Part shown: positions 17,701-25,020 of the stretch, piece by piece
Position numbering within the stretch: position 1 is the stretch's first letter
How the letters are laid out: the number at the start of each line of letters is the position of its first letter
Origin: Chara braunii
Lineage: Eukaryota; Streptophyta; Charophyceae; Charales; Characeae
Assembly: GCA_003427395.1 (NCBI GenBank)
Contig: BFEA01000182.1
Location: 841,716-866,735, forward strand
Direction: 5' to 3'
DNA length: 25,020 bases
Position numbers and translations under genes: made by a program
The notes under the pieces: model-generated
The model's database searches: none
Told to the model about the DNA's origin: nothing
What the model saw: the letters and a program-made list of their open reading frames with translations, nothing else

Positions 17701-18281
17701 TATGTGACGATCACTTTGCACAGTCTCAGTGTGGTTCCTCACAACCATATGTATATATGTGATCGTAGGCAATCAAATCCAGGATCTAAGCCATAGCACA
17801 TACCTGCAATCACATCAGAGAGTCAAACAACAGTCCACACACTACACGGAGTCAACCCCAACCATCCTCGACACTCACACCCCTCGCTTTAGCCATGCAA
17901 GCCCCAACCTCCTGTCCAACCAACCTTAATTAAATACTCAGCACCTTTGTTAAATGACCATTCAATAAAAGTCCGGGTGAAACCTTAACGAAACAATGAA
18001 ATCACCAGAGCTAAAGCCTTTTAGGTTGAGTGTGGAGGGTGAGTTGGAATTGAGTCGTAGACCGACGAATCGGCAACCGACTTGTTATCAGTGATAACAG
18101 AAGGTGATCCTCAAGGGATCAAGTTGAATCTAGTCCTGAACTCGAATCAAACGATCAAGAGGACCTGTAACACATGACAGGTCAATGCCCCAGGCTAAAT
18201 CTATAAGTCCATGGGGAACAGTCTCCATATCATGATCTTACCCAAATTATTTACCCAAATTATTCTAGTTAACTATATCTA
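17701..18281. other. Non-coding stretch with one long-loop inverted repeat
   Basis: No gene is supported. ACGATCAC (17707-17714) is exactly complementary to GTGATCGT (17759-17766) across 44 nt. Two tandem ACCCAAATTATT units lie near 18240-18265. Otherwise the sequence looks unstructured. Confidence 0.5.
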
Positions 18282-18319
18282 AGCCTACCTCTAAGCAGGT
18301 GCCCAAAGAAAGGTAGGCT
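18282..18319. repeat. 9-bp hairpin with 20-nt loop
   Basis: AGCCTACCT pairs exactly with AGGTAGGCT at 18311-18319. Confidence 0.7.
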
Positions 18320-18400
18320 CATGGCAAAATCTCCCCTATTCAGAGCGGACTACCAGAATCGCCACCTGTCAAAATATAATCTATCTCCTTTAAACTAAGA

Positions 18401-18783
18401 AAATTTTGGCTGCGCTTCCCGTAGAAAAAGTGTCTTTCCAAAATTTATATAAGTCCAAATATGAAAGCAAAAGTAATCTTTAACTCTGGAAAGTCAAATT
18501 TTGTCTAACTCCCTGAATTAGTAAGAGTTTGGGCAGCACTCCCTTTAGAAAGGAAGACTTCCCAGATTTATACTAAGTCAGATATGAACTCAAAAGACAA
18601 CTTGAGTCCAACTTAGACAAGTTTTATTTGGACAGCACTCCCTTTAGAAAAGGAGGCTTCCCATATTTTTACTAGGTCAGATATTAAGAAAAGACAAGTC
18701 GGACTTTGACAAGTCAAAAATTGACCAACTCCTTGGATTTGTAGAAATTTCGGCAACGCTTCCCGTAGAGAAAGTAGCTTGCC
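18401..18783. repeat. Array A: four hairpin-bearing repeats, about 100-123 bp apart
   Basis: Units centre near 18424, 18547, 18646 and 18767. Each has CTTCCCGTAGA(A/G)AAAG or CTCCCTTTAGAAA(A)GG in the middle, a CC(A/C)(A/G)ATTTATA-like right side and an AAGTC/AAGCC-type tail. Outer stems differ but pair: AAATTTTGG/CCAAAATTT (18401, 18438), TTTGGG/CCCAGA with one G-T (18528, 18561), GGCAA/TTGCC (18752, 18779). The third unit pairs mainly inside, as CTCC/GGAG (18638-18655). The flanks between units are also similar (GACAAGTC, TCAGATAT). Confidence 0.75.
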
Positions 18784-19080
18784 AAGATTTATACAAAGCC
18801 AAGTATAAGAAAAGATCCCAGAAAATGCGAGAATTGATCTAAGTAAAAAAAAGAGTTATCACAGAAAATGCAGGAATTGAAACTAACTCCTATCGCTCTA
18901 GCACGTGGCGAGCAACTAAAGTAACTACCTATCAACTGAAACCCGTACCAGGTAGTCATCTCACTCAGCCACATGCAAACCAAACCAGAAAAGTAAGTAC
19001 TCTCACCATCCCAAATTCATCTGGACAAACAATAGTTCATAGTCTTACGGTGATATAACCCTTTGTACCCAGCTTACATA
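18784..19080. other. Non-coding stretch with two inverted repeats
   Basis: CAGAAAATGC(GA/AG)GAATTGA occurs twice near 18821-18880. ACTACCT (18924-18930) pairs with AGGTAGT (18950-18956) across 19 nt. No gene is supported. Confidence 0.5.
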
Positions 19081-19183
19081 AGGCATAAAGTCAGACCACC
19101 CAAACTTATGGAATGCGCCTAACTTAGCCATTGAATATACACAGAACAGAGGGCACGACTACTTCTCTCTTCTTTAGGCATAT

Positions 19184-19201
19184 GACTAGACCATTCTAGT
19201 C
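19184..19201. repeat. Perfect hairpin GACTAGA / TCTAGTC
   Basis: A 7-bp stem with loop CCAT, the same four-base loop as the hairpin at 16924-16941. It lacks the AACTTA core but sits between two array B units. Confidence 0.7.
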
Positions 19202-19271
19202 GCCCTGAACTGTTTACGGTATCAGAGTTATATATACCTGTCTTCCCTTTTTGTCTTATAAGGCTGCATAT

Positions 19272-19295
19272 GACTGAACTAACTTAAGTTCAGTC
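19272..19295. repeat. Array B hairpin, 9-bp stem
   Basis: GACTGAACT and AGTTCAGTC pair perfectly around a loop that is exactly AACTTA, the core shared by the array. Confidence 0.85.
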
Positions 19296-19351
19296 TGCCC
19301 CGGCTTACCATCAGTTTTACTCTTAATTATGCTCTCTTCAGCTTGTGATAG

Positions 19352-19394
19352 GCTATAGTCAGACCACCTAAACTTATAGAACAGTCTGATTAGC
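19352..19394. repeat. Array B hairpin
   Basis: Outer GCTA/TAGC, internal loop, inner TCAGAC/GTCTGA, with a 19-nt conserved loop. Confidence 0.8.
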
Positions 19395-19459
19395 TCGTTT
19401 TTAAATAGAATAATAGTAAAGTAAAGCCAAGTTGTAACCATTGGGTTCCAGCATGTGCG

Positions 19460-19510
19460 AGGCTTTGAGTCAGACCACCTAAACTTACAGAACAGCCTGA
19501 CTCTCTGCCT
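19460..19510. repeat. Array B hairpin, longest stem
   Basis: Outer AGGC/GCCT, internal loop TTT/TCT, then GAGTCAG/CTGACTC, an A-C mismatch and one C-G pair closing a 19-nt loop that differs from its neighbours by one base. Confidence 0.85.
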
Positions 19511-19548
19511 GATTTGTTTCTTTTTGATCCATTATTGTGCGTGGCATT

Positions 19549-19584
19549 GGGCTAGACCACCTGAACTTACAGAACAATCTGCCC
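19549..19584. repeat. Array B hairpin
   Basis: GGGC, a T bulge and AGA pair with TCTGCCC around a 21-nt loop containing CCTGAACTTACAGAAC. Confidence 0.7.
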
Positions 19585-19620
19585 TCTGTCAGGTTCATTT
19601 TCTCAGAATAAAGGCAGGAA

Positions 19621-19660
19621 GAGGCTAAGCTACCTAAACTTATAGAACAACTTAGACCTC
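19621..19660. repeat. Array B hairpin
   Basis: GAGG/CCTC and CTAAG/CTTAG, with a single A bulge between the stems on the 3' side, around a 21-nt conserved loop. Confidence 0.8.
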
Positions 19661-19707
19661 CTCGTTCAGAACCAAATAAACAAAGGAAAACCCAAGATAA
19701 ACAAGGC

Positions 19708-19743
19708 GACCAAGGCACCTGAACTTACAGAACGCACTTGGTC
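19708..19743. repeat. Array B hairpin
   Basis: GACCAAG pairs exactly with CTTGGTC around a 22-nt loop containing CACCTGAACTTACAGAAC. Confidence 0.8.
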
Positions 19744-19787
19744 CATGGAAAGTCAACCACAGTCAGCCCTCACAAGTCAGAGCAGTC

Positions 19788-19814
19788 AGGCCACCTAAAC
19801 TTATAGAACAGCCT
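19788..19814. repeat. Array B hairpin, short stem
   Basis: Only AGGC/GCCT pairs, around the exact consensus 19-nt loop. Confidence 0.6.
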
Positions 19815-19838
19815 CGCCCTCCATGCAGAACCATAGCA

Positions 19839-19871
19839 CTGGGTCTTCCCAAACTTATGGGGACATCCTAG
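19839..19871. repeat. Array B hairpin, short-loop type
   Basis: CCC/GGG closes the loop AAACTTAT; beyond small bulges GTC/GAC, GG/CC and CT/AG also pair. Confidence 0.65.
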
Positions 19872-19877
19872 CCTCCA

Positions 19878-19919
19878 GAGCAATCAGACCCCCTAAACTT
19901 ATAGAAGGGTCTGACGCTC
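19878..19919. repeat. Array B hairpin
   Basis: Outer GAGC/GCTC, internal loop AAT/AC, inner CAGACCC/GGGTCTG, around a 15-nt loop. Confidence 0.85.
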
Positions 19920-19945
19920 CATGCAAACAAAAATAGAACAAAGCA

Positions 19946-19978
19946 CTGGGTCTCCCCAAACTTATGGGGGCCTCCCAG
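19946..19978. repeat. Array B hairpin, short-loop type
   Basis: Outer CTGGG/CCCAG, internal loop TCT/GCCT, inner CCCC/GGGG, loop AAACTTAT. Confidence 0.8.
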
Positions 19979-20735
19979 CCTTAATGACCCATTCAACCTT
20001 CAAGCAAAACAACCCTCCATCCTGCATTCCCCAAATGCAGTTCCTTTTAACAGTCTGACTTCATACAAACAATAAAACTGAAACTGAAATTGAGCAAACA
20101 TTCCTTTACTTAATCTTGTTCAGTGTCCTGAAAGCCAAACCAAAACTTAGAGTAGGGCTGCACACCATATATTCAGTCAGAGATGCAATGGGTGATACAG
20201 GTAGGGGTTATATCTGGGTTTATAGAGGGAGAAGCAATAGTTACCTGTCAGTTCCCTGCCTCCAGAACTCCTCCTGAGTTCTGGCAGAGCTCCCGTAATC
20301 GGTGGGTGGGCTCCCCACAGAGTCTTGGTGCAGTCCTACGGGTTGCAATCCCGCCTGCCGCCTTCCTCTCAGAACCAGGGGACTATTCTTAAGAGTAAGA
20401 AAGGTAGGAAGAGTAGGTTCCAAACTCTCAGATCCAAGGAGGGTGCTCTCAGACTCGCTGGAAAGGGCCTTGTTATCTGGATACGCTTGAGGGCCCCGCA
20501 ATGGTGGCCCAAACGCGGCAACTTGGTCGAACCAAAATCAAATTGTTGACACAGACCCTCCTGGCGAACCTTCAAATTGCAACGGTAATCCCCTCCACCA
20601 GCATGATTATGTCGCCAAATCTGGACGCCTCACCCCCTTGGTCGGACTGCCAGTGCGCAGGCTAGAAAGGTAGCACTCATATGGTGCACCCTCTTATGTG
20701 CTCTGCTCAGATGCGAATATAATACAGCAATATCC
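19979..20735. other. Non-coding stretch with one strong hairpin
   Basis: No gene is supported. CCAGAACTC (20262-20270) pairs exactly with GAGTTCTGG (20276-20284) across a 5-nt loop. Open stretches of 60-85 codons on both strands here overlap one another and look random. Confidence 0.55.
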
Positions 20736-21515
20736 TACTAACGGGTGCGCGCACCTCAGTCGTGCGCAACAAGCAATAGAAGTCTGGTTTTCAGATAGCA
20801 CTGACTGGGCTCCAGGTAAGAGCCTGACTGCTCGTACGCACAATCAGGAGCATACGGTCACCGCCTCCCACCAACAGCCCGACTCATATTCGGACTTCCT
20901 TCTGCCACTCAACAACTGCATGTGCTCATCAATTGAGTAGCCTACCCAGATGCCCGGTGACGAGCGGTGCCTCGAACACACAGCGTCAGCAGTAGTCAAA
21001 AAAAAAATAGTTTGTTGCTGCGTGAGCACGGTTCAGAGTCCTTATAGCACGACCTGCCGCTGTGACACACGGCCCGTTCTCATCCGCAGGTGCCCGAAGC
21101 AGGTAAGTATCCTCCTTGCCCGAACTTCTCCTCCCTTTCCGTGTTCGCTGTCCTTCACTGTTTGGATGAGCTTGGCTTATGCCTTTGCCAGGTTGACTAC
21201 CCCCCCCTTTTCAGCTATATCTCAGTACACAGCCTTCGGTATGCAGGAACGACGTAGGTGAGCTTTCCTCCCTCTTCCTTGTTGCCACAACCTCGGGCCC
21301 GCTCAGGGGCATGCTCGCACTCCAACCTCTCACAGGCGAGGCCTACCTTCGCATCTGGTGCGACAGGTAAGCATCTCTATCTCTTTCTCTCTCTCTCCCT
21401 CTCGGTCTCAATCCTCCGCTTACTTGTGCACAAGCGCCCGTGCGCTACGCCCGTCAACTCGATTCAAGGTAACCCTCTGGCTCGCGGCTGGCTCCTTACT
21501 ACCGCCGCTGGCTAG
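20736..21515 (+). other. Weak candidate for a spliced gene with very short exons
   Basis: The + strand has TACTAAC (20736-20742) with CAG 16-17 bases later, then an exon-sized segment 20760-20815 ending CAG before GTAAGA. Segment 21215-21257 follows a run of C and T ending TTTTCAG and precedes GTGAGC; 21336-21366 lies between CTCACAG and GTAAGC; 21435-21515 follows CACAAG and ends in TAG. Taken in this order one frame stays open across all four, with an Arg-rich middle. A further strong donor (GTAAGT at 21103) after a 13-nt segment does not fit the frame. The product is not recognised. Unspliced RNA, chance, or part of a retroelement are all possible. Confidence 0.25.
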
Positions 21516-22500
21516 GGGAGCAAAATCGTGATGAACCTTGCGCTAGATCATGGAAGAATACGTTATTATTTTACGGAGAAAAAAAACAAAGTTCCTCCCG
21601 CGCGCAGCCTCCTTTCCCCATATCTAACTCTCCACTAATGTACTAACAAAACTAACACCGCCATTGAATTCGCCCACCTCCAAATTTCCCACAACGCATC
21701 TCCTTTCAACCGATTTTGTCATGAATCGGATGGGCTAAGCTTCTCACTCCCTGCCATATCCACCTCTCCCGATACTCTCACGCAGCCCCTTTCTCTACCA
21801 CATCCCCCTCTACTACTTTTGCGTCCGTCCTGACTTCACAATCGGGATCGCGCTCCCGAAAAACCCTCAATATGAATCCTCCCGTGCCTGTTTCCATCAA
21901 GAAACGGGTGAGATCAAACTTTTCCTGCCCTCACGTCTTCTTCCCCCATCGCCATCCCCTTACTACCTCCTAATCTACTCCGCTAACACCGAATCTAACA
22001 TCGCTAATGCAGTCGCCTGACCCGGAAACCGCGAGAACGCCTCCTTCAGAGCCCGATTTCAAAAAGGAACGGGCGAGTTTGGCTTCCCCGACTGCGCCCA
22101 GCTCCTTCCACCATCTCTACCCTTTTCGCGCATGCACCTGGCGGCACCTCCGTTCCGGTTCACTTTCCAATTTCTTCTGCCTTCATTTCCTTGTTCGCCT
22201 GCGCCCTGTCTACCTCTGCGCCTGTATCCGACACAGAAACCAGTCCAAATTCATTCAGTTTCCCAGCTTTCTCTCTTTCTTTTTGCCTGCCCCTCCCGTC
22301 ACTCTCCGCCTCACCGCCTGTTGGTCCTTGCCTTGCTGCTGGCTGCTCTCCTTGCTCGCTGCTACCTAACACTACCTTCTCTCTGCCCACTTCGACCTTC
22401 AGGCATACTGCAGACCTTACACAAGGCGCTGAGACAGCGTTCCCGCATGACTTCCGCAGGAATCAATGAATGGCTGGGCGCTGCTCCTTGATTTATACTT
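21516..22500 (+). other. Pyrimidine-rich stretch with a possible small intron
   Basis: The + strand is C/T-rich with overlapping open readings that look compositional. One segment resembles a spliced gene: ATG at 21872, a 12-codon open stretch, donor GTGAGA at 21908, CTAAC/CTAAT branch-like motifs near 21983-22009 and acceptor TGCAG at 22012. The frame then continues through PDPETARTPPSEP. The ends of the two putative exons resemble each other (AAACGGGTGAGA and GAACGGGCGAGT). No protein family is recognised. Confidence 0.25.
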
Positions 22501-23123
22501 CGGAGACTCGTTGGTCTGCCCTTTGCCATCGGCCCTCGGTGCTCTCCGCAGCTTTGCCTGTTGCTGCTGGCGCAGCTCCTGCTGCCTCGCCTTGACCAGC
22601 CCGATACTCAATCTGCAGCAGTCTTGCTGCGGATCTCTACACGGAGCCCCTCCGCGCACAGCGTCTTAACGCACCGGCCTTCCTGTACCATCATCAGGCC
22701 AGCTCAGTAGCCTGGTCCAACAGAACGGGAAAACGGTCTTCGCCAGCCCTAGGGGACACTTCGGGCGGAACCAGCCACTGGGCGGTGCAATAAGTCTGTC
22801 CGCCCCTATACCCAAGTCCAGCGAACAACTCGCATGCAGTAGTAACGTCACTTCCCACCTCCGAGTTCTTCTGACCCGCCCTACCTTTCGGGCCTCCAGC
22901 AACTAAGGCTCCTACTCAGACAACTGCCCACATAGTCGAGGGCGCGGCCTGTTGCAAGGCCAAAGCACAGGCCTCGGTGGACCGGGTCTAGCACAACTCT
23001 TAGTGGTAATGGAACCTAGCCAGCTAGGAGCCCTGAAGACCGAGGTAAACGAAGGTCCTAGTTACACAGTCCGGGCAGACGCCCTGTCGTAGACTTATTG
23101 TCAGCACCCTGGCCCGCCCAGGT
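22501..23123. other. No gene seen; short hairpins
   Basis: Inverted repeats at 22780-22805 (GGGCGG/CCGCCC), 22946-22973 (GGCCTGT/ACAGGCC) and 23015-23028 (CCTAGC-CA-GCTAGG). Each alone is within chance expectation for G/C-rich DNA. Confidence 0.45.
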
Positions 23124-23173
23124 ACAGTCCACCCGTTTTCGGGTCTCGGTGGGTGTACTCCCACTTGGACTGT
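23124..23173. repeat. Possible three-way junction
   Basis: Outer stem ACAGTCCA (23124-23131) with TGGACTGT (23166-23173) encloses two hairpins: CCCG-TTTT-CGGG (23132-23143) and GTGGG-loop-CCCAC (23149-23164). All stems are perfect and nested without overlap. Confidence 0.65.
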
Positions 23174-23323
23174 CGCATTGTGGTCGCGGCCTGCTGCGGA
23201 ACTTGCAGCATATGTCCTAACGATGCGGGTCCCGGTGCAGATCCCGGTAGTAGTAGCAATTATTCAAATGAGAACTTTGAAAACCAAAGCGAGAGAGGGT
23301 TCTGAGCAAAAACAGAGCCGCAG

Positions 23324-23439
23324 CGTGCCCCACCTAAGTGCCTCAACTGCTACCCAGACATAGTCTAATGCCAATGGAGCCCGTGCCCCACCTAAGTGCC
23401 TCAACTGCTACCCAGACATAGTCTAATGCCAATGGAGCC
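23324..23439. repeat. 58-bp perfect tandem duplication
   Basis: Copies 23324-23381 and 23382-23439, each starting CGTGCCCCACCTAAGTGCC, with no difference seen. Identity suggests a recent event or array. Confidence 0.95.
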
Positions 23440-23896
23440 CGGCGGGCATGCTCAACTCGAGCCTCACACAACAGATCACGGTTGGCGGAGGGTGCCCCTA
23501 CGGAGGGTTCCCGCCACTCAAGTTTTACCCCGTCTAGTTGGCTAATCACCCGCCGGCTTGCATGCACGTTAAGCTCCTCGGTCCCCGTTAGTTTCACGAC
23601 AGGTGGGATAGAGAACCCCCCCCCCTCTGTTCTTCAACAACTCGTTGGTGTGCCCGCTACGCTAATAACAGATTTAAAACCAACCCCAGGGAAGGGCGAG
23701 AAACCCAAGGGAACCGAGGCGCGGAAATCACCACAACCTTTTTCCCCGGCCCCGCAGGGCGGGCCCGCGATCGGACTCCCCTGGCAAAACTAAGGGGGAT
23801 AGTCCCGCGGGACCCTCAACCCCTCAGCCCTTCCAACGCTGTGCTGCTCCTTTGCCGGCGCCTGCTAACCTCGAACCCTGTACCTCCGCCAACCGT

Positions 23897-23934
23897 GAAA
23901 TCCTATACAAAACGGGAAATCCTATACAAAACGG
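23897..23934. repeat. 19-bp perfect tandem duplication
   Basis: GAAATCCTATACAAAACGG occurs twice back to back. Confidence 0.95.
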
Positions 23935-24430
23935 TGTCGTGCTGGATTCTAAGGCCAAAAGCCCAACTTCGGGCCTTACCCCCGCCTACGGCCAGTCGCG
24001 CGGCCACCAAACATTCACGCAGGCTTTATCCGTGCCATACCATGACCGTTCTGCGCCTTTCCTCGTACATCCGACCTGCCGCCGGTCAATCACACCGAAT
24101 AGGAATGTGATAAACCAACTTAACCTAATCATCAATTGAAAATTAGGCCGGCCGTCTATGCACGCCCTACGACACTACAGTCACAAGGAAAAGATCACAC
24201 GCGCGCCTTAAACTTACGCACTCACTCACCCTCTACTTTCGGTCAATTATTCAGTCAGCGTAGCTCTCGGATATTGCCACGCCTTGCGCGGTGTGTTCAA
24301 ACTTTAAATCGAACTTATTTTCTGTCACTTGCAAAAACCAGAGCGGATACCCCTGTAAGGGTATTCGCGCCGACAGCGGACCTCTCATTCAGAGGACCCG
24401 CTCAATCACGTGGCCAGCTTGCTTGATCTA

Positions 24431-24502
24431 TTGATCACTCATTAGTAAATCAAGTAGGACTTCGTCAAATCTCTAGAAAAAAAAAATTCTCGCAACAACT
24501 AT
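24431..24502. other. Transition into A/T-rich repeat region
   Basis: Composition turns sharply A/T-rich after about 24430, with an A-run at 24477-24486. No gene is seen. Confidence 0.6.
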
Positions 24503-24682
24503 CTGAAAATTTATGATACTCGCATTTCGTTTTACCTGAAATTTCTGATATTAGTATTTCGTTTTTGCGCAACACATATCTGAAAATTTCTTTATCTGAA
24601 AATTCCTGATAGTAGCATTTTCGTTTCTTTGATATTTCGCATACATAGCTGAAAATTTCTGAGGTTAACATTTCGTTTTCTA
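24503..24682. repeat. A/T-rich imperfect tandem repeats, short unit
   Basis: Units begin CTGAAA(A)TTTCTGATA and end GCATTTCGTTTT. Starts are near 24503, 24536, 24580, 24596 and 24649, with uneven spacing. The 82-codon open reading on the minus strand across this stretch only translates the repeat. Confidence 0.8.
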
Positions 24683-24710
24683 AGCATATTGGGATAACGA
24701 TAGAAGTGGT

Positions 24711-24955
24711 CATATTCTCGAAAACCGGATTTATTCTTTTCTGAAAATCGAACTTTCATTCTATCTTGCAATTTTTTTTAAAAACCGAAATCTTGCGAAG
24801 CCTACCAACATTTCGTTAGGCATATTCGGAGGTTGCCATATTCTCAAAAACAGGAGTTAGTTCTTTTCTGAAAATCGCATTTCTATTCTATCTCGCAAAT
24901 TTTTTTTTCAAGATCGCATTTTTTGAAAGCCGAAACTTTGCGGAACCTAGCCTAG
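24711..24955. repeat. A/T-rich tandem pair, period about 126 bp
   Basis: Copy 1 starts CATATTCTCGAAAACCGG (24711) and copy 2 CATATTCTCAAAAACAGG (24837). Both continue with TTCTTTTCTGAAAATCG, ATTCTATCT(T/C)GCAA, a T-run and a CCGAAA(T/C) segment. The tract may continue past the window. Confidence 0.8.
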
Positions 24956-25020
24956 ATCTCGCTCATAGTACTTTTCTGACATGTCTCACTCATAACAGAT
25001 CGACAGATATACAAAAAAAA

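Larger units (their letters stand above)
19081..19978. repeat. Array B: about eleven hairpins with conserved loop core AACTTA(T/C)
   Basis: The core starts at 19102, 19281, 19370, 19481, 19564, 19636, 19721, 19797, 19851, 19895 and 19958, with spacing falling from about 180 to about 45-85 bp. The fullest loop is CACCTAAACTTATAGAACA, exact at 19365-19383 and 19792-19810. The loop is kept, while the flanking bases differ from unit to unit and in most units still pair. Many units have an outer stem, a small internal loop and an inner stem. Two units (19851, 19958) use a short loop AAACTTAT closed by CCC(C)/GGG(G). The first unit (19081-19120) pairs only weakly. No coding potential was seen. Confidence 0.85.
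23174..24430. other. No gene seen; duplications and hairpins
   Basis: Apart from the two tandem duplications listed separately, this stretch has only scattered small inverted repeats. Examples are 24347-24364 (ATACCC/GGGTAT) and 24377-24400 (CGG/CCG outer, CCTCT/AGAGG inner). Open readings of 80-100 codons overlap and lack recognisable motifs. Confidence 0.5.

Noticed and set aside
19081-19978. CRISPR-like array
   Set aside because: The repeats are degenerate, spacing is irregular, and the conserved part is a loop with paired flanks. The setting is eukaryotic with plant-type retrotransposons.
20241-20575. Overlapping 60-86 codon readings on both strands
   Set aside because: They overlap in many frames with no start context, motif or conservation evidence.
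22007-22491. Three overlapping 90-120 codon readings in the C/T-rich tract
   Set aside because: All frames are open because T/C-rich DNA has few stops; the peptides are Leu/Ser/Pro-rich with no recognisable domain.
24465-24713. 82-codon minus-strand open reading with internal repeats
   Set aside because: The peptide repeat mirrors the DNA tandem repeat; A/T-rich composition explains it.
16060-25020. Second E3 LTR inside the window
   Set aside because: I searched by eye for the TGTGGCATAC start, the GTATGCAACA end and LTR-internal blocks and found none on either strand.

Overview
The window looks like repeat-rich nuclear DNA of a green plant or streptophyte alga. The main evidence is a stack of Ty3/gypsy-type LTR retrotransposons whose primer-binding sites (TGGTATCAGAGC and close variants) match the initiator-Met tRNA primer typical of plant elements. 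Several disabling stops also sit where C-to-T change at CHG or CG sites would put them, as expected for DNA methylated in the plant manner. I cannot name the species. I recognise no intact host protein gene.

Layout. (1) 44-9224 is a structurally complete but decayed element, E1: 5' LTR, PBS, a 1.25 kb leader, gag, protease, reverse transcriptase, RNase H, integrase, a C-terminal chromodomain-like module, PPT and 3' LTR. All coding parts are broken by frameshifts and stops, and about 300 bp of foreign DNA sits inside RT. (2) 9225-9426 is an A/T-rich spacer. (3) 9427-14953 is E2, a second element of the same family in the same orientation, cut off inside RNase H. Its RT core is gone and is replaced by a perfect fold-back (14536-14766) that looks like multiple template switches. 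(4) At 14954 a third LTR (E3, 14954-16059, of a different family) interrupts E2. It has near-perfect 10-bp terminal inverted repeats and its own PBS at 16063, which makes this a nested insertion.

(5) From 16.1 to about 24.4 kb no gag or pol is recognisable and no E3 3' LTR is seen. The most unusual material lies here. Two diverged copies of a roughly 0.5 kb unit (16.6-17.15 and 17.18-17.7 kb) each carry ATCCCATAAC and TATAAA exactly 53 nt apart, and hairpins are dense downstream. A repeat array follows at 18.4-18.8 kb. At 19.08-19.98 kb an array of about eleven elements shares the loop core AACTTA(T/C), while the stems differ and usually keep pairing. One reading is that E3 is a large non-autonomous (LARD-like) retrotransposon with a non-coding, structured internal domain. 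Another is that this is an unrelated host region encoding structured RNA or carrying a family of mobile hairpins.

(6) 20.7-22.5 kb is pyrimidine-rich on the + strand. It contains a chain of good splice signals flanking short exon-sized open segments, offered only as a weak spliced-gene candidate. (7) 22.5-24.4 kb has short tandem duplications and more hairpins but no gene I can support. (8) 24.5-25.0 kb is A/T-rich tandem repeat.

All calls come from reading by eye. Element boundaries, motifs and the listed perfect inverted repeats were checked base by base; family assignments rest on motif recognition.
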